Below, in pieces: positions 43,219 to 56,300 of a stretch of DNA of 64,000 nt; within the stretch, counting starts at the first letter, position 1, and each line of letters opens with the position of its first letter. A model generated the notes under the pieces. It had not been told where the DNA came from, ran no database searches, and worked only from the letters and a program-made list of their open reading frames with translations. The translations under genes and the position numbers were made by a program. The DNA is taken from positions 1 to 64,000 of the forward strand of contig JBAZMA010000007.1 in assembly GCA_041649995.1 (NCBI GenBank), read 5' to 3'. This stretch comes from JBAZMA01 sp041649995. Its GTDB lineage: Bacteria; Omnitrophota; Gorgyraeia; Velamenicoccales; Velamenicoccaceae.

Positions 43219-44124
43219 ATGGTTGTTTATCTGTCGCAAATATTTCTGTTCGCGGGCATCTTCCTGGTGTGCCTGAATTTCTTCATGTGGTTCTTCACGG
43301 CCCATGAATTAAGGAAGGTCATCAAGCGCCGCCTGCGTTACGAGATCAACCCGATCGACAAAAAATCCGTTTTTGTCCGCGTCTTCGACTTATTCGCGCC
43401 GCTGAATTATTTCATCCTGAGGCGCTTCATCAAGCGCGAGAACCTGGAAAACAAGCTTTTCGGCGCGCGCGTGGGCATGACGCCGGAACAGTTCTTCGGC
43501 GCCAAGGAGTTCATGGCCATCTTCGCTTTGTTGATCGCCATAGGGTTCCTGCCTGCCGAAGAGGTCGTCAAGATGGCCGCGGCTACGGCCGCCGGGTTCT
43601 TTCTGCCGGATTTGTGGCTGGACATGAGGCTGAAGGCCAGGAGGGCGGCTGTGGTGAGGACCCTGCCGGATACGGTCGATCTTTTGTCTTTGTGCGTGGA
43701 CGCCGGCCTGGACTTTATCGCCGCGGCGCGCTGGATCGTCGAGAAATCAAAAACGTCGGCCTTCATCGAGGAGTTGTCTTTGATGCTGCATGAGATCAAG
43801 GTCGGCAAGCCCAGGCGCGAGGCCTTAAAAGACCTTTCACGCAGGATCAGCGCGCCGGATGTCACGGCGTTCGCGCGCACCCTGATCCAGGCCGACAGGA
43901 TGGGCACGCCGATCGCCGAAGCCCTGGCCATTCTGTCTGAAGACGTGCGCGAGCGGTTTTTCAGGCGCGCCGAGAGGGCGGCCCTGCAGTCGCCCATGAA
44001 GATGCTGATCCCCTTGATCTTTTTCATCCTGCCTGTTGTCGGTGTGATCGTAGGCGGGCCGATTGCCATACAGTTTATGAGCGGGACCCTCCTGGGAGGC
44101 ATGGGGGGCGGAGGAATGAGATGA
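43219..44124 (+). CDS. tadC: Tad inner-membrane platform protein TadC
   Basis: A 301-residue T2SF-domain protein partner of TadB. It has membrane segments IFLFAGIFLVCLNFFMWFF, EFMAIFALLIAIGF and MKMLIPLIFFILPVVGVIV. The core reads RTLPDTVDLLSLCVDAGLDF, SLMLHEIKVGKPRREALKDL and FARTLIQADRMGTPIAEALA. It ends with a Gly/Met-rich tail. Eight bases separate it from tadB. Confidence 0.92.
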   Translation: MVVYLSQIFLFAGIFLVCLNFFMWFFTAHELRKVIKRRLRYEINPIDKKSVFVRVFDLFAPLNYFILRRFIKRENLENKLFGARVGMTPEQFFGAKEFMAIFALLIAIGFLPAEEVVKMAAATAAGFFLPDLWLDMRLKARRAAVVRTLPDTVDLLSLCVDAGLDFIAAARWIVEKSKTSAFIEELSLMLHEIKVGKPRREALKDLSRRISAPDVTAFARTLIQADRMGTPIAEALAILSEDVRERFFRRAERAALQSPMKMLIPLIFFILPVVGVIVGGPIAIQFMSGTLLGGMGGGGMR

Positions 44125-44363
44125 TGTTTAAACCCAATGAAGGATTAAGAATCCGGAGTGAAGAATTCAGGCGCTGCCTGGAGAACGCGCTCTTCTTTTT
44201 ACTTCTTTGTTGGGGTTCTTTCAAGCTGACAGGTTCGTGTTCTGTGGCGGAACACGATCCGATACCGAGCCCAATCCGCTGGGCCATGGCTTATAGCGGA
44301 AATTCTCGAGGAAAGGAGGACGTAGGTTTAGGCGACCTAAAAACCGAACGTAATATGTGTTAA
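44121..44363 (+). CDS. 80-aa ORF in the leader of the giant gene (doubtful)
   Basis: The ATG overlaps the tadC stop, and the TAA overlaps the GTG start of the giant gene. It could encode a basic N-terminus, a hydrophobic stretch (ALFFLLLCWGSFKLTGSC) and a polar tail. The region it covers also folds into hairpins (e.g. CGTGTTC/GAACACG), so it may be a leader peptide or not translated at all. If translated, ribosomes terminating here could reinitiate on the giant gene. Confidence 0.3.
   Translation: MMFKPNEGLRIRSEEFRRCLENALFFLLLCWGSFKLTGSCSVAEHDPIPSPIRWAMAYSGNSRGKEDVGLGDLKTERNMC
44312..44356 (+). promoter_or_regulatory. Structured ribosome binding site of the giant gene
   Basis: A strong SD, AAAGGAGG (44312-44319), lies 37 nt before the GTG, too far to work directly. 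The intervening 44321-44350 folds into a hairpin: CGT/ACG, GG/CC and TTTAGG/CCTAAA around a CGA loop. When it is folded, the SD and start are separated by only A plus TAATAT, seven bases, the optimal spacing. This resembles the structured initiation site described for phage T4 gene 38. Confidence 0.65.
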
Positions 44364-47300
44364 ACGTACGGAATAAGCTTTGGTTAAAGGCCATAGCCTG
44401 GTTGATAGTCCTGACCTTTCTGCCTGAGCAGGTGGCATGGGCTGTCGACTATAATTGGCGCGGCGCGCTGAACGCAGGGGTAACCCCCCTTGCGCAACAG
44501 GCAGCGGTTGCCACGGACGGGTCTGTCCTTGCCAAGGACCCGGCTGCGGACAAACTCATTGCCGATTCCATCACCGTTGCCTTGAGGCAATTGATCGGCA
44601 AGCAGGCCACGGATATCCGTTTGTCAAGAGAAGTCACGGTCCACAGGAATTATCCTATTGATCTTAATGAAAACAAGGTCCAGGAACTTGACGCCTGGAT
44701 GAAACAACCTAGCCGCGATCTGGTTACCTGCGGCGCCTTGGCCCTGTCAGGGCTTCTGGAAGCCTCAGGCGCGCGCATTTCCCCTTACCAGGTTGCCCAG
44801 AACGCCCTCTTGATAGACATCCTTTCAGATGCCCTGGAGATCTATTCTTATGGCGAGAATAAGAAGCTGGAGAACTCCTTGTATGCCCTGGCCAAGACAG
44901 CGCAGCTGTATGGACAGGAACTTAAACCCTTCTACTGGAAAGACTTTGACGCCAATAATAAAAATATTGCAAAAGTCTTAAATAAGTTAATACCTTTTAT
45001 TGCGTTCGTAAACGACGACCATATGGTCCTTGTAAAAGGACTTTCTAAAGACTCTTTAATAATCTCTGATAATGGCCAGGAAAAAAATATTACTTTAAAG
45101 GAATTTGACAATTATTTCTCAAAATACGGCTTAGCCAGTCCTGCCCGCCTGCCGCAAGGCTATGATGTTGAGATCCTGGAAGAGGCCATGGCCAAGGCTG
45201 TTCAGGGAGCCAAGAGAAAGGTCTATGACGAGCTTCCCAAGCTCGACGATCTCTGGAAGACGGACAATGACGATCTTTGGGTGAGCGCGGGTATTTTAGC
45301 CGCTTCATTTGTCATCGGCGGTTTAGGCGGATTTTCAGGCATTGCCAATGGAGCTCAATGGAGCACGAACGCGGCCATGGCTTCCATGACAACAGGCCTG
45401 GTTGCTTCCCAGATCGGTTCCGCGGCCGCTCATATTGCCGCCACAAAATGGGGATTCAGTCCTGCCGGCGCGCAGGTCTTTGGCGCTGTCATGGGCGGCA
45501 TGTCAGGAGCCGGCATGGGAATCGCTGCCGGAGGCGGCGCAGGAGGATATTGGAAGGCATCTTCCACGAATGCTTTTGGGAATTTCATGAGCCAGCATCA
45601 GGTTGTCGGGGCTTTTGCCAAGGGCGCTTTGGACGGAGCTTTCATGGGCACGGCTCAGGTTTTCGCGGAAAAGGCCCTGGGGAACAAGAATGTCCTGACC
45701 AAGATTTTCGTGCCTTTAGGCGCCTCTGCCTTAGGATATCTTGGTTCTGAATGGACCAGCAGCCAGTTAGGATATGAATCTATTTATCAGGTCAGCGAAA
45801 CCGATTTCAAAGACCATGTCAATAAGGATGTTCAGGCAAAATACAACCCAACAACCGGAGCCAACGGCAAGAATACCTATTATGTGCGCGCCAGCGATTT
45901 TAATACCGCCAGCAGCAGCTGGGGTTTTCTGGGCTCAACCGGGCTTGCTGTCAAGGATGTCGGATTCCAGAAGACCATGCTTTCCTCAGCCATCGGCGGC
46001 GTTGTTGAACAAATTCTTGGCGAAGATGACTTTGGTTATTCCCGTATCCTGGGACAGACAGCGGGTTCTATCGCCGCCGGCAGGGTCATGGGCGGGCAGG
46101 ACGGTTATTTGATGGACGCGCTTTTGGGCGGCGCCACCTCGGCTTTGCTGGCTACGGCCGGCGGCAAATTCGACAAGAAGACCGGCCTGAATTCCTGGGG
46201 CATGACAGCCACGCAGATGGGCCTGTTGAACTATACGGCGACATCCTTTATCAGGGCGGGCTGGGCAGGGTTCCAGTCCAAAAATGATAAAAAAGGCGAT
46301 TTTATCGATACCCTGACGTCGGGCCTTTACGATACCAGTATCAATCTTCTCTCCTTTGGCAAGGCCTCTCCCTTCTTTGACAGAAGCCACATGACGAGCT
46401 TCCGCAACTGGCAATATCTTGAAAAGCTCCTGGATTTCAGCGGGGTGTCTAAATTCTACGCCAATTCGCAGCAGGTCATGGAAGACACGGGTTTGTCGTG
46501 GAGCGAGGTGGTTGATAAAGGATATGTGGATAAGATCACAAGGCCTTTTGGCAATGCCTTTGTCAGCTATGTGAGTTCCACCATGCACTACGCCGCGGCC
46601 CAGAATTTAACGGATACGTTGATGGGATTCGGACTCGAAAAATATCTCGGTTTCAATGATGTCGTGGCCAAGAAGGCGACTCTGCCGGACGGACTCACGG
46701 CCCTGATGCCCAAGGAAGCCGGATTGGACGCTCAGCTGCAGACCGCCGGCGGCGAGGACTCTGAGCAGTTCATGAAAGAGCTTCTTGAAAAAAGGCAGCT
46801 GACCGTGGTCCTGAGCAACGATACAACAGCCACCTTTAATCTCGGGAATGATAATGTGGGCAGCGTGAACTGGACGGACATCACCAATACGCCCCAAACC
46901 ACGACTTTCGGCATTGATCCCCAAAGCGGCCTTCTGGCCTTGGCCGGAACAGCGGACGGATCCGTCGTGGGCAAAGGGCATCTGATCAATACAAAGTATG
47001 TGGAAGGCGTTGTGCCTTTCCTGGGACGAAAAATTTATCGGGATCCGCAAAGCCAGCAGTCCTGGATGGCCAAAAATATTTTCCGCATCGACGTCGAGCG
47101 GGAGAACGGCGATATCCTGAAGCAGGAAGTCTGGCAGGACCACCGCCTGAATGTTGTCGCCTATCCTCAGAAATTCCAGGCCAACAATCTCATGGCCAGC
47201 CGGGTCCTGGCGAACAGGACAGAGAACCAGGCGAGCATTCTTTCAGAAGAGTTGGGCATAGACAATACCACGGCCCTGGGAAAAATGTGGGTTGCTTACG

Positions 47301-50300
47301 AAATGGTTTACGCCAATCCCATTCCCAAAACAGACCGTTTCGGCCTGGACCCCGAATTGGAGGCCAAGCAGAAGATTGTAGGATCGGGCCTTCAGTATCA
47401 GAGAAGCGCGCTCCCGGCGATTTACGATACGACCGGGGCCATGAAGGCCGTTTTCCTCGGGTCCCGCAGCCATGAAGGAGCGCCTTTCCTTCAGGCGTTC
47501 TTTGTTTCAGCAACGCCGTTGAATTGGCACGCGACAACAACCGCTAAATCCGCGGAAAATCCGGCCCAGATAACGCCGATGGCCATGCCGGCTTCCCCGT
47601 GGACCAGGGCCATCATCAGAGATCTCGATCCGACGACGACCAAGATGGACGGCGGCCTGCAGGCCGGCGCCCGTATCGAATTCATGTTTGAGGCTTCCGG
47701 CAGGCCGGGGGAACCCGGACGCATGTTCGGACTGATGGGGGCGGATCAATCCACAACCGTCATTCGCACGGATTTTGACAGGGTCCTGCAAGGAATGGAA
47801 GGGGCGCAAGAGCTGCGCGGGTTTATGCAAAAGGTCCCGAGCCAGGGCAGAGATGTGCGCGTTTTCAACACATTAAGCACGGACAAAACACAAACGACCC
47901 TGACAGCCGTTCAATTGAACGCGCTCAGCGACGAGCTTCGCCAAGGCATTGAGGCCGGGTCCATGAGGATTGTCCCGAGCAATCTTGATCAGGCTGTTCA
48001 AAGCGGGGCCCGGGCCGCGCAACCCGAAGGATTCGCGGGTTTTGCCCTGATGACTATTGATCCGGACACCAACAAACCTGTTACTGTCAGGGCTTTGGCT
48101 TCAGGAGACCTGAAAGACGCCAGCGTTTCCGCCATAACCTCTGTTGTCGTGCCCACAGCCACCTATCAGGTATTTTCCGAAGCCGGTTTCCGTTATCCGG
48201 GAGAAACTTACGCCACAGAACTGGGCGCTAATAATACCGCACTGGCAACTTCCAATGTCTGGAATATGGCAGGCGTTGAGATCCGCTACAGCAGGCAACA
48301 GGATGGGGTTGTCAGGCCGCAGTATTCACCGGCCGCAAGCCTGGGAAGCACGTCTATGGGCTTGAGGGTGGCGGCCTATGAGATCCCTGTTCCAGGACAG
48401 ACCTTAGGCGGCCTTTCGGCCTTAGGCAGCGGGACAGAGGCAAGGACCCTGGACGCAAAGATGCAGTTGTGGCAGTTCCTTGTCCCCACGCCGGCACAGG
48501 CGACGATTACGGCTCCTAAGCAGGCTGTTTCACCCGCGCTCTCTGTCTCGGGCGCGCCAGCCACGATCCAGCTGGGAACGCAGACAGCCATCCCTGTTCC
48601 CGACAATCCGGCGGATATCGCGCAGACCCTGGGCCAATTGCTCCCTGGCTCCAGAATCGAGAATATCAAGCCCGCGGATGGAAAAGCGGATCCTGTTTTC
48701 CGGATCATTCAGGGGGACAACGCCCATATTTATAATTTGAACAACAATGAGCTGGTGTTTGTTAAGACAGAACCCGTGACGCCGGAAATGATGGATGTGC
48801 CCGCGGCGTCCGTTGAAACAACGGTTGAGCCTGTCCAAACGGCCACGGCTCAGGGATTCCCTCTGCAAAGGCTGGCAGCCGCGGACGGGGCGCAGGCTTT
48901 TGAAACATGGCAGAAAACAGGAGTTGTCCAGCCTCCTCAAATCCAGGCCCAGCCCTCGGCAACAACCCCTGCGGCCGGCGGCGATGCTTCCTGGGAATGG
49001 CAGGCGCATTACCTGACGCACCTGAGCACCCCTGTGACATTATTGTCAAGCGCGACGTCCCAGGATACCTCCATTCAGCAAAGGACAGCCCAGGGCAATA
49101 CCTTTGGTTCTTTGGGAATGATAGACGGCAGGATAGGGCACACTTCTACCCCGTCCATCGGCCCGTTGTCGGCGGCCGCGTGGCAGGAAAAATATATGCC
49201 TGAGGGCGCGTCCAAAACCGGCTATTTAACGCCGGGCAATGACGTCGCTTATCAGTCCGTCAATGCCATCAACACCTTGTATTTTTATCAGGACACAATT
49301 GACGCGGCCAAATACCAGCTGCCGGCCGGCGATTATGGACGCTGGAGAACGGGCCTTCTGCTGGAGCCTACAGCCGCCAATCCGCTTTACGCGCCGGCGA
49401 TCGGAACACCTGATCATTCTCCGATGGCCGCGCCCGAAGGCGCCGTGCGGATCGATTTCGCCCCTGTGAAGACCGGCGGATGGAAGCTTGAATATTTCAA
49501 TGCCAGGAATGAGACTATGGGGACCGAAAGGGTCTCTGCGGAACAATTCCTGGATTTCCGCAATCAGGCCAAAGACATCACCCTGCAGCAGCAGGCTGAG
49601 ATCCTCAATAACACCCCGGCCAAGCCCCTGACCCCGTCTTTGACCGCCGACATTACCTATTATTACGCGGGCAATCCTTACGGCATGGAATCAAGGGCCA
49701 TGGATATCCAGAAAGGCGCGATCCAGATCGAGCTCCTGCCTCATTTTAACAACAGCGCCCAGACGCCCTACATGCATTTTTCCCTGCAGTCCCTTCACAA
49801 TTCTCCGGGCGCGATGTTCACGTCCCTGCAGAACAAAAATTTGACGAGCGCGGCGCCCAAGGGCACGTCTTTCATTACCTATACAAGGAACGGCAGCGGA
49901 TGGGATATCGAATATCGCGGGGCCAGGGGCGAGAGCGTGGGCAAGGCATCGTTGAGCCACGCCGCGTTCATGGAGTTCCGCAGGAATTCCATTCCCATGT
50001 ATCAGGAAAAAACGGTGCTGAATCCTCGGTTTGCCGAAGGCGCGGCGGATTCGTTCCTCATCGCCAACACAAAGGACCTGGGGACAGAAAATAATAATAT
50101 GCTCCTGGCCAATGCCTGGGGCCGGGTTACGGAAAGCCTTGCCCGAGACGAAAGCGGCCGATTGATCGTCGAGGATGGACAGTATAAACTCCAGAACAGT
50201 TATCAGTGGCACTATCGTCAGGATGGGGCCCAGGGCCGCCTGACGCCTTTGGCCATGACCTATAAACCGACGGTGATCGGCAATGTCAGCGTCAGGGAGA

Positions 50301-53300
50301 ACCGCAGGGATGACCACGGCCTCAGACACATCGATTATGGTTATGAAGGCGCTCCTGTTGACTGGGGCGCGGATGCGGCCAACAAGCTTACCAGGACAAC
50401 GATCAAGGGAGAATATTTCCCGATGATCACGCTGGGCCGTGACAACGCGGGGAATCTGGACTGGAACACCGCCACGTCCATCATGCTCCCCACGCAGGCC
50501 GCTGTTTTGAACCAGACCGGTTACACATCCGCTGAATACGCCAAATTCGACGGCTCGCCCGACGGATTAAAGGTCAACAAGTCTTTCTCAAGCAACACCC
50601 TGTGGGTCGCCGTGGATCCCGCCGATACCCTCAAACCCCTTGGGTCAGGCTTCCTGTTCACCCTGGGGAATACGGATTATTTGAGGGTTTATGATAAACC
50701 CAGCGCTCCCGGCGCGGGGTCTTCGATGGAAATGGGCAGCCTCACCAATATCGGCAGGTTCGACGTGATGCGCGTGGATTATGGACAGTATTTGAAGCTG
50801 ATGGAGACCTTGAGGACAAGGGGCGGAGATATCGACGAGAATCGTCTCGATATCCTTCTGCAGAGGCTGCAGGCCAGGGCGCAGAAAAAGGCCGGGCTGG
50901 AAAGCATGCAGCCCAGCGACACGCGCGCCGATGATATCGCGGAGGTTAACAGAGGCATTGCCGAGGATCAGGGCAAGCTCGAGCAGATGACCGGCATGAG
51001 AGATATGCAGCAGCCGTTGTTTAAGTCCGAGAGGACGTATTTGACGGACGGCCAGCTTCAGATTTCCCTGCAGCAGGATGGCGCCACGGGGCAATGGTCC
51101 GCGGAATCGCTTCATAACGCGCCCGGCGCCACGGTGCGCAATGTCCAGGCCTTTGATCCTTCCAGCCTTGACGATTCCAAACAGACCGTATCCATCAGGG
51201 ATGAGCAGGGCAGGCAGGTGGGGACAAAACTTTTCTTCGACGCCGGATACGGCCTGACATTCCATAAATTCGAAGGGCTCCTGCGCGATAACCCGACGGC
51301 TGTCATGTTCTATAACGGAGATCTGATCTTTAACACCGTCATGCGTATCGGCTCCAGCGGGCCCGAGCTCTCCCCTCTTATGAAAAAATACACCAAGCCG
51401 GACGGGCAGGTCGTTTCGTCTCCTGCCACGCCCCTGAAATTGAGCGCCACGCCCCAATTCGTCATCACCGACAAAGTCGATCGCGTCAGGCTGCATGAGG
51501 CCTCAGGCGCTGTGGGCAAGGGCCACGCGGTCCTGGCCTGGATGCCTTTCTACACATTGACCGACTCACCGGTCAGGGATAGCGCCGGAAACTTGATCAA
51601 AGACGCGCAGGGCCGAAACGTCACCCGGAAGGATTTCCAGGCCCTGGCGCCGTGGACGATTCCTCTGGGAGGCTATTTGAAGAGCGGAGATTCCAATGTC
51701 ACGCCTGTCAGAGGCGTGTTCATGAACATGGACAATGCCAATAAGGTCGTATCCTTCGGCCTTGTCGCTGAAGTCACCAAGGATGCGGCAACCCGGATCC
51801 ATCACGACGCTTTTTACGTGCCCGGCACCAGGCAGGAACCGGCTAAAAAACCGACCCGCGCGGAGTTGAGGCAAAGCGCGACTGATCTCAGGAACGCCAT
51901 CTGGGACGGCCACCAGGTCGTGGACCAGGCCATGCTGGATTATTTGAATGCCGCGACCGGCTGGAACAAGGCCCAGAAGATCATGAATGTTTTGAATCAT
52001 CCTTTTGTCTCCAAGGCCAGGGGCGAGCAGCTCTTGCAGCTTCTCGACGCGGCCAAAGGATATCTGGCCCTGTCTTCGCGCGCGGACATGACGAGGATCC
52101 GCAATCTCGAAGTCCTCTCCAACAATGAAGTTGTTTTCAATGAGGGCACCAGGCTGGAAGTGGTGTTCGGATACGACGCCAAGACCGGCTATACAGCCGC
52201 GTCTTTGGCTTATCAGCCGGGTTCGGAAATCCACGGCATTATCGCGGGATACAGCCATACCACAAAACCGGTCATGGAACGCAGGGACGGCGCCGGGAAC
52301 CTGGTTGACGGCAGAGAGGTCACAGGCGGCCGCGATGTCACCGTCCGTTCACGCACCGTCGGACAACAGTCCCGGGACGGCCTCAGCTTTGTGGACAGGC
52401 GCTATACGCTGGGATTCGGCAACGGCAAGATTCCTTTCTGGCTGTCGGATAATTTCGGGATATTCGGCCGTTACGGCACGTTGAAATTCACATCCAACAG
52501 CCAAGAACCGATCAAGGTCGACGGAACGTTTACGGGCGTTTCTGTCAGGGCTCAGGCGCCCATCCTCGGCGAAGACGGCAAGACCAGGATGGGGACCAGC
52601 GTCAGCACGACTGTCGGCGCCTGGAACGGCAAGGACTTTACGGATGTCAGATTTTTCGAAAGGCAGTTTAAGACCGGCGGCAAGACGTTCTACGATTTCG
52701 CCGTGGGCAGCGTTCCTTTCGCCATCGAAGGCCAGGGCAAAGACAGGGACCTGGCCATGGCTTATCATCAGCCGGCTTACAGGGGATATCTTAAGGGCGG
52801 CGGCGAAGAGGTGTATTTGAACCACCTGGTTTTTGATTATGGCAAGAATCGTCTTGGACAGGCCCATGCCGTCGGCTTTGGTGTCATGAGGGGATCGGCG
52901 CCTTCATTCCCGAGCGCGGTTCCGGGCGGAGACGGTCAAAATAACGCCGGCGGTAATCTTTCCGGCCCGGCCACCATCGCGATCGTGCGGTCTATCTCCG
53001 GCGGTACAGCCATGTATGAAGCATGGGGCATTGTTCCCGGCAGCAAGATCGGGCCCCAGGCGCACCAGGCGCTGGGTTTGAGCGGCGGCATGAGGACGCA
53101 ATTGGCGACCAGCGTCCCCGGCTTCTTCCAGGTCGGCCTGCCTTCTCTGACCTTTGGGGTCGACAGCACGCTGTTCATGCCGGGGACCTACACGTTCACG
53201 GAAGAGAAATATTTCGGAAACAAGGCCACCAAATATTTCGGCAAATTCACGTATTCCCCGACGACCGCGGGAACGTACGGCGTTATCCGTTACGGCAAGA

Positions 53301-56300
53301 GCGGCGTATTGTATTTTGATATGGCGCGCGAACGGCAGGAACACTATGTGGGCCTTTTGAGGGCCAATGACACAAGGCCGTCCACAAATGCCGACGGGCT
53401 TGTCAGGGTCCAGAGGGATGCGGCGGGCAAGGCCATCCTTGACCAATACGGCAGGACCCTTCCTGTGGAGGAAAAAGTTTCCCTCATCGGCCACGGCGAT
53501 ATTTCCATGCGCGCCTTCGACATCACGACAAGCCACGGGGCCTTTGCCCTGGATACGTCAAGGCTCGCTGATTTTACAGCCACCGGCAAAGTGAAATTTG
53601 ACGGCGACCAGGAACGCGCGATCGGCGGTTTCAACGTTATTTATGAAGAGACCAAGGCGGGAAGGACGGCCAAATATCTGGCCATCTTCCTTTTGGGCGC
53701 GGATCAGCCTCATCCTGTGGGCGAAGAGTTCCTTTCGGGCCGCCAGAACACCATGCCTGTTTTGATCACGGCCAAAGAGGAATACGGCAGCGATTTTGAC
53801 AGGCGCTACGGCAACGTCAGCCTGAGCGGTGAAAGCGCCAGGCTTACGCAAAACCGCCAGGAAATCACCATCACAGGCTTTGACGAGAGCGGACAGGGAC
53901 GCGCCCTTCTTTCCGGATATGATACGGCCACGGGAAAAACAGGCTTGTGGTGGCGCCTGGGCGAGCTCACCGACACCGGCGTGCAGGTCATCGACAACGA
54001 CGGCTATATCAATCTCGGCACAACGATCGGCTATAACAGCCTGGTCAAATTCGCCGGCGACGAACGGGGTATGAAGGCCGCCATCAACTTCGGGTATTAT
54101 CTGCAGAATAATTTTGAAGGGCTCTCCGAGCAGGGCTTCAGGATCAAGAAATGGACGCCTCAGCTTGTCAAGGATATTGAGAATGCCGGGCTCACAAGCG
54201 GCAGTAACTTCGCGCCTGTGGCTGTCTTGGACCGCGGCGAGTATCATCTGGAATTTTCCAAGGAACGCAGGATCGATGAGAGGAAATGGTACAGGGATGA
54301 TGAGGATGTCTGGCATCGGACCTCCGCGGGGCAGTACGAGTTGAGCGGTTCCCTGGACAAATATCTGACATCCATGCACGAAAGAAAATTCCAGTCCAAT
54401 GAGGGCGGCTCGAATTCCGTGTTCGCCGGAGGAGAATGGACCCGCCAGGACATCACCGAGAGAATGAAGAACAGGGGCGGGTTTGAAGGCAGGAACTGGT
54501 ATGACCTTTTTGAAGGGGTCAACGGCAATTACGGGACCAACGATGTGCTGATGATGTTCAATATGGGCGGCAAGCATACGGCCGCTGTCTTGGACGGTAA
54601 CCAGCTGATCCAGCTCTATAACAACATCGGGGCTGCCGGATTCACCGGAATCGCTCCTTTTTATAATCAATTGAAAACCATGAACACCATGGCCAAGGTC
54701 CAGGGCGGAGTGGACATTGCCATGGCTGTTATCACGGTGGCCACGTTGGGCTACGGTTTGCTTGTGACCGCGCCTGCCAAAGTCCTCGCTTCAGGCGCCA
54801 CGAAGGTCACGGTTTCCGCGGTGCTCAGAGAATTTACCAAGCAGATGGCTGTCCGCTATGTCACAACAGCGGCCGTGGGCCGCACCCTGGCTTCTTACGG
54901 CGCCATGGCTGTGGCAGACCGCGTGATGACAGGCGAATGGCACCTGCTTAAGCCGTGGGCGAGCCCGCAAAACGCGCAGCTGGCTTTGAAGACTTTGGCC
55001 TTCGCCTTTATTACCCAAAAGCCGTTGAACACATCAGCCCTTACGGTCGGGACCATTTCCAATTCTGCCAGGGCCATTGCCGGACGCGTGGCCATCAATA
55101 CCCTTAAATTCGGCGCTGTCAATGAAGTGGTTGCCAACGCCATCAGCCTGGGAACGCAAGGTAAGCTGGTTACAGACTGGAAGGCGCACGCGGTCCTGAT
55201 CGGGAGCGCGATGTTTGCCGGGGCAGCCAGAGAGCTGGCTTTCCAGGGATCGAATCTGGCAGCCACAGGCCGCCTGGTCAGCGTCGGAAAGGCTTCTTTC
55301 GCCTCGAACATGTCTTCTGTGGCCCGGTTCGCGGCTTCTCATCCCTTCATGACGAATACAGCGGCATCCATGGTTTCCCAGTCGGCTTTGTGGGGCGAAG
55401 TGCATTTGTTGACAGGCATGGCTTCCAGGGCCGCGACCGCTGACCGCAACAACCAGCAGGAGATCGCCAAGGTCCTGGCCGCGAATCAGATGTTCAGCGA
55501 TTGGAGCACGGGCATGGGGCAGGGTCTTCTCTTCGGCGGCATCATGGGCGTGGGTTCTTCGATCGCCAATTCCGGAGTCGCCTCGAGGATTGCCGCTTCG
55601 AAGTTCGCTGGCACGGGTTTCGGAAAACTTGTCACCAATCCGTTGGTTGTTTCTACCGCGATCGGCGCGGTCGCGTTCCCTGCCGCCAAGACGCTTCTGG
55701 AAGGCAGCGGCCTGAAAGGCCTGGGGGACAATTATTCGAGCGGATGGAATTATCTGAGAGGCGGTATGCTGGGATTCGGCGCGGGCTGGGGCTTTACGAA
55801 ACCAGCCAGCGCGTCGAGCCTGCAGGCCTGGACAGGCAGGGGTATTTTGACAGCGCCCGCCGGCTGGGGCACGGGCTTTGCCAAGTTCGGTTATGGTTTT
55901 GCCGTCGGAGCGACGACCAAGGCCGGGGTGAATACTTTTGAGCGCCTGGTCAACGGGCAGGGTTTTGGCGCCGGAGAAATTCCCTCGGAGGTTATTTCCG
56001 GCGGGCTTCAGGGAGGCCTGGGGGCCTGGTATCTCGGCAGGAACGCGACAAATCTTTCTTTCAGCCTCAGGCCTTATTCAGGCGCGGGCATGCCTCATTC
56101 GACGAGGATTTTTGGAATGTATGACCTGGGCCGGGCCAGGGGCGCGGAATTGCTGTACAACCGCGCCTTGGCAGGCGCTGTGGAATGGACCGTGGTATCT
56201 CCGGCATTCTCTACCGCGGGGGCCGCGATCACCGGAACATTGAACAAGCTCGGCATTCTTCCCAATGTCAGCGAATTTTCTGAAAACAGCTGGGTTCTGG

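Noticed and set aside
44200..44356. Known riboswitch in the giant gene leader
   Set aside because: Several hairpins are present, but none of the conserved cores (GEMM, ydaO, cobalamin, TPP, FMN, SAM) could be matched.
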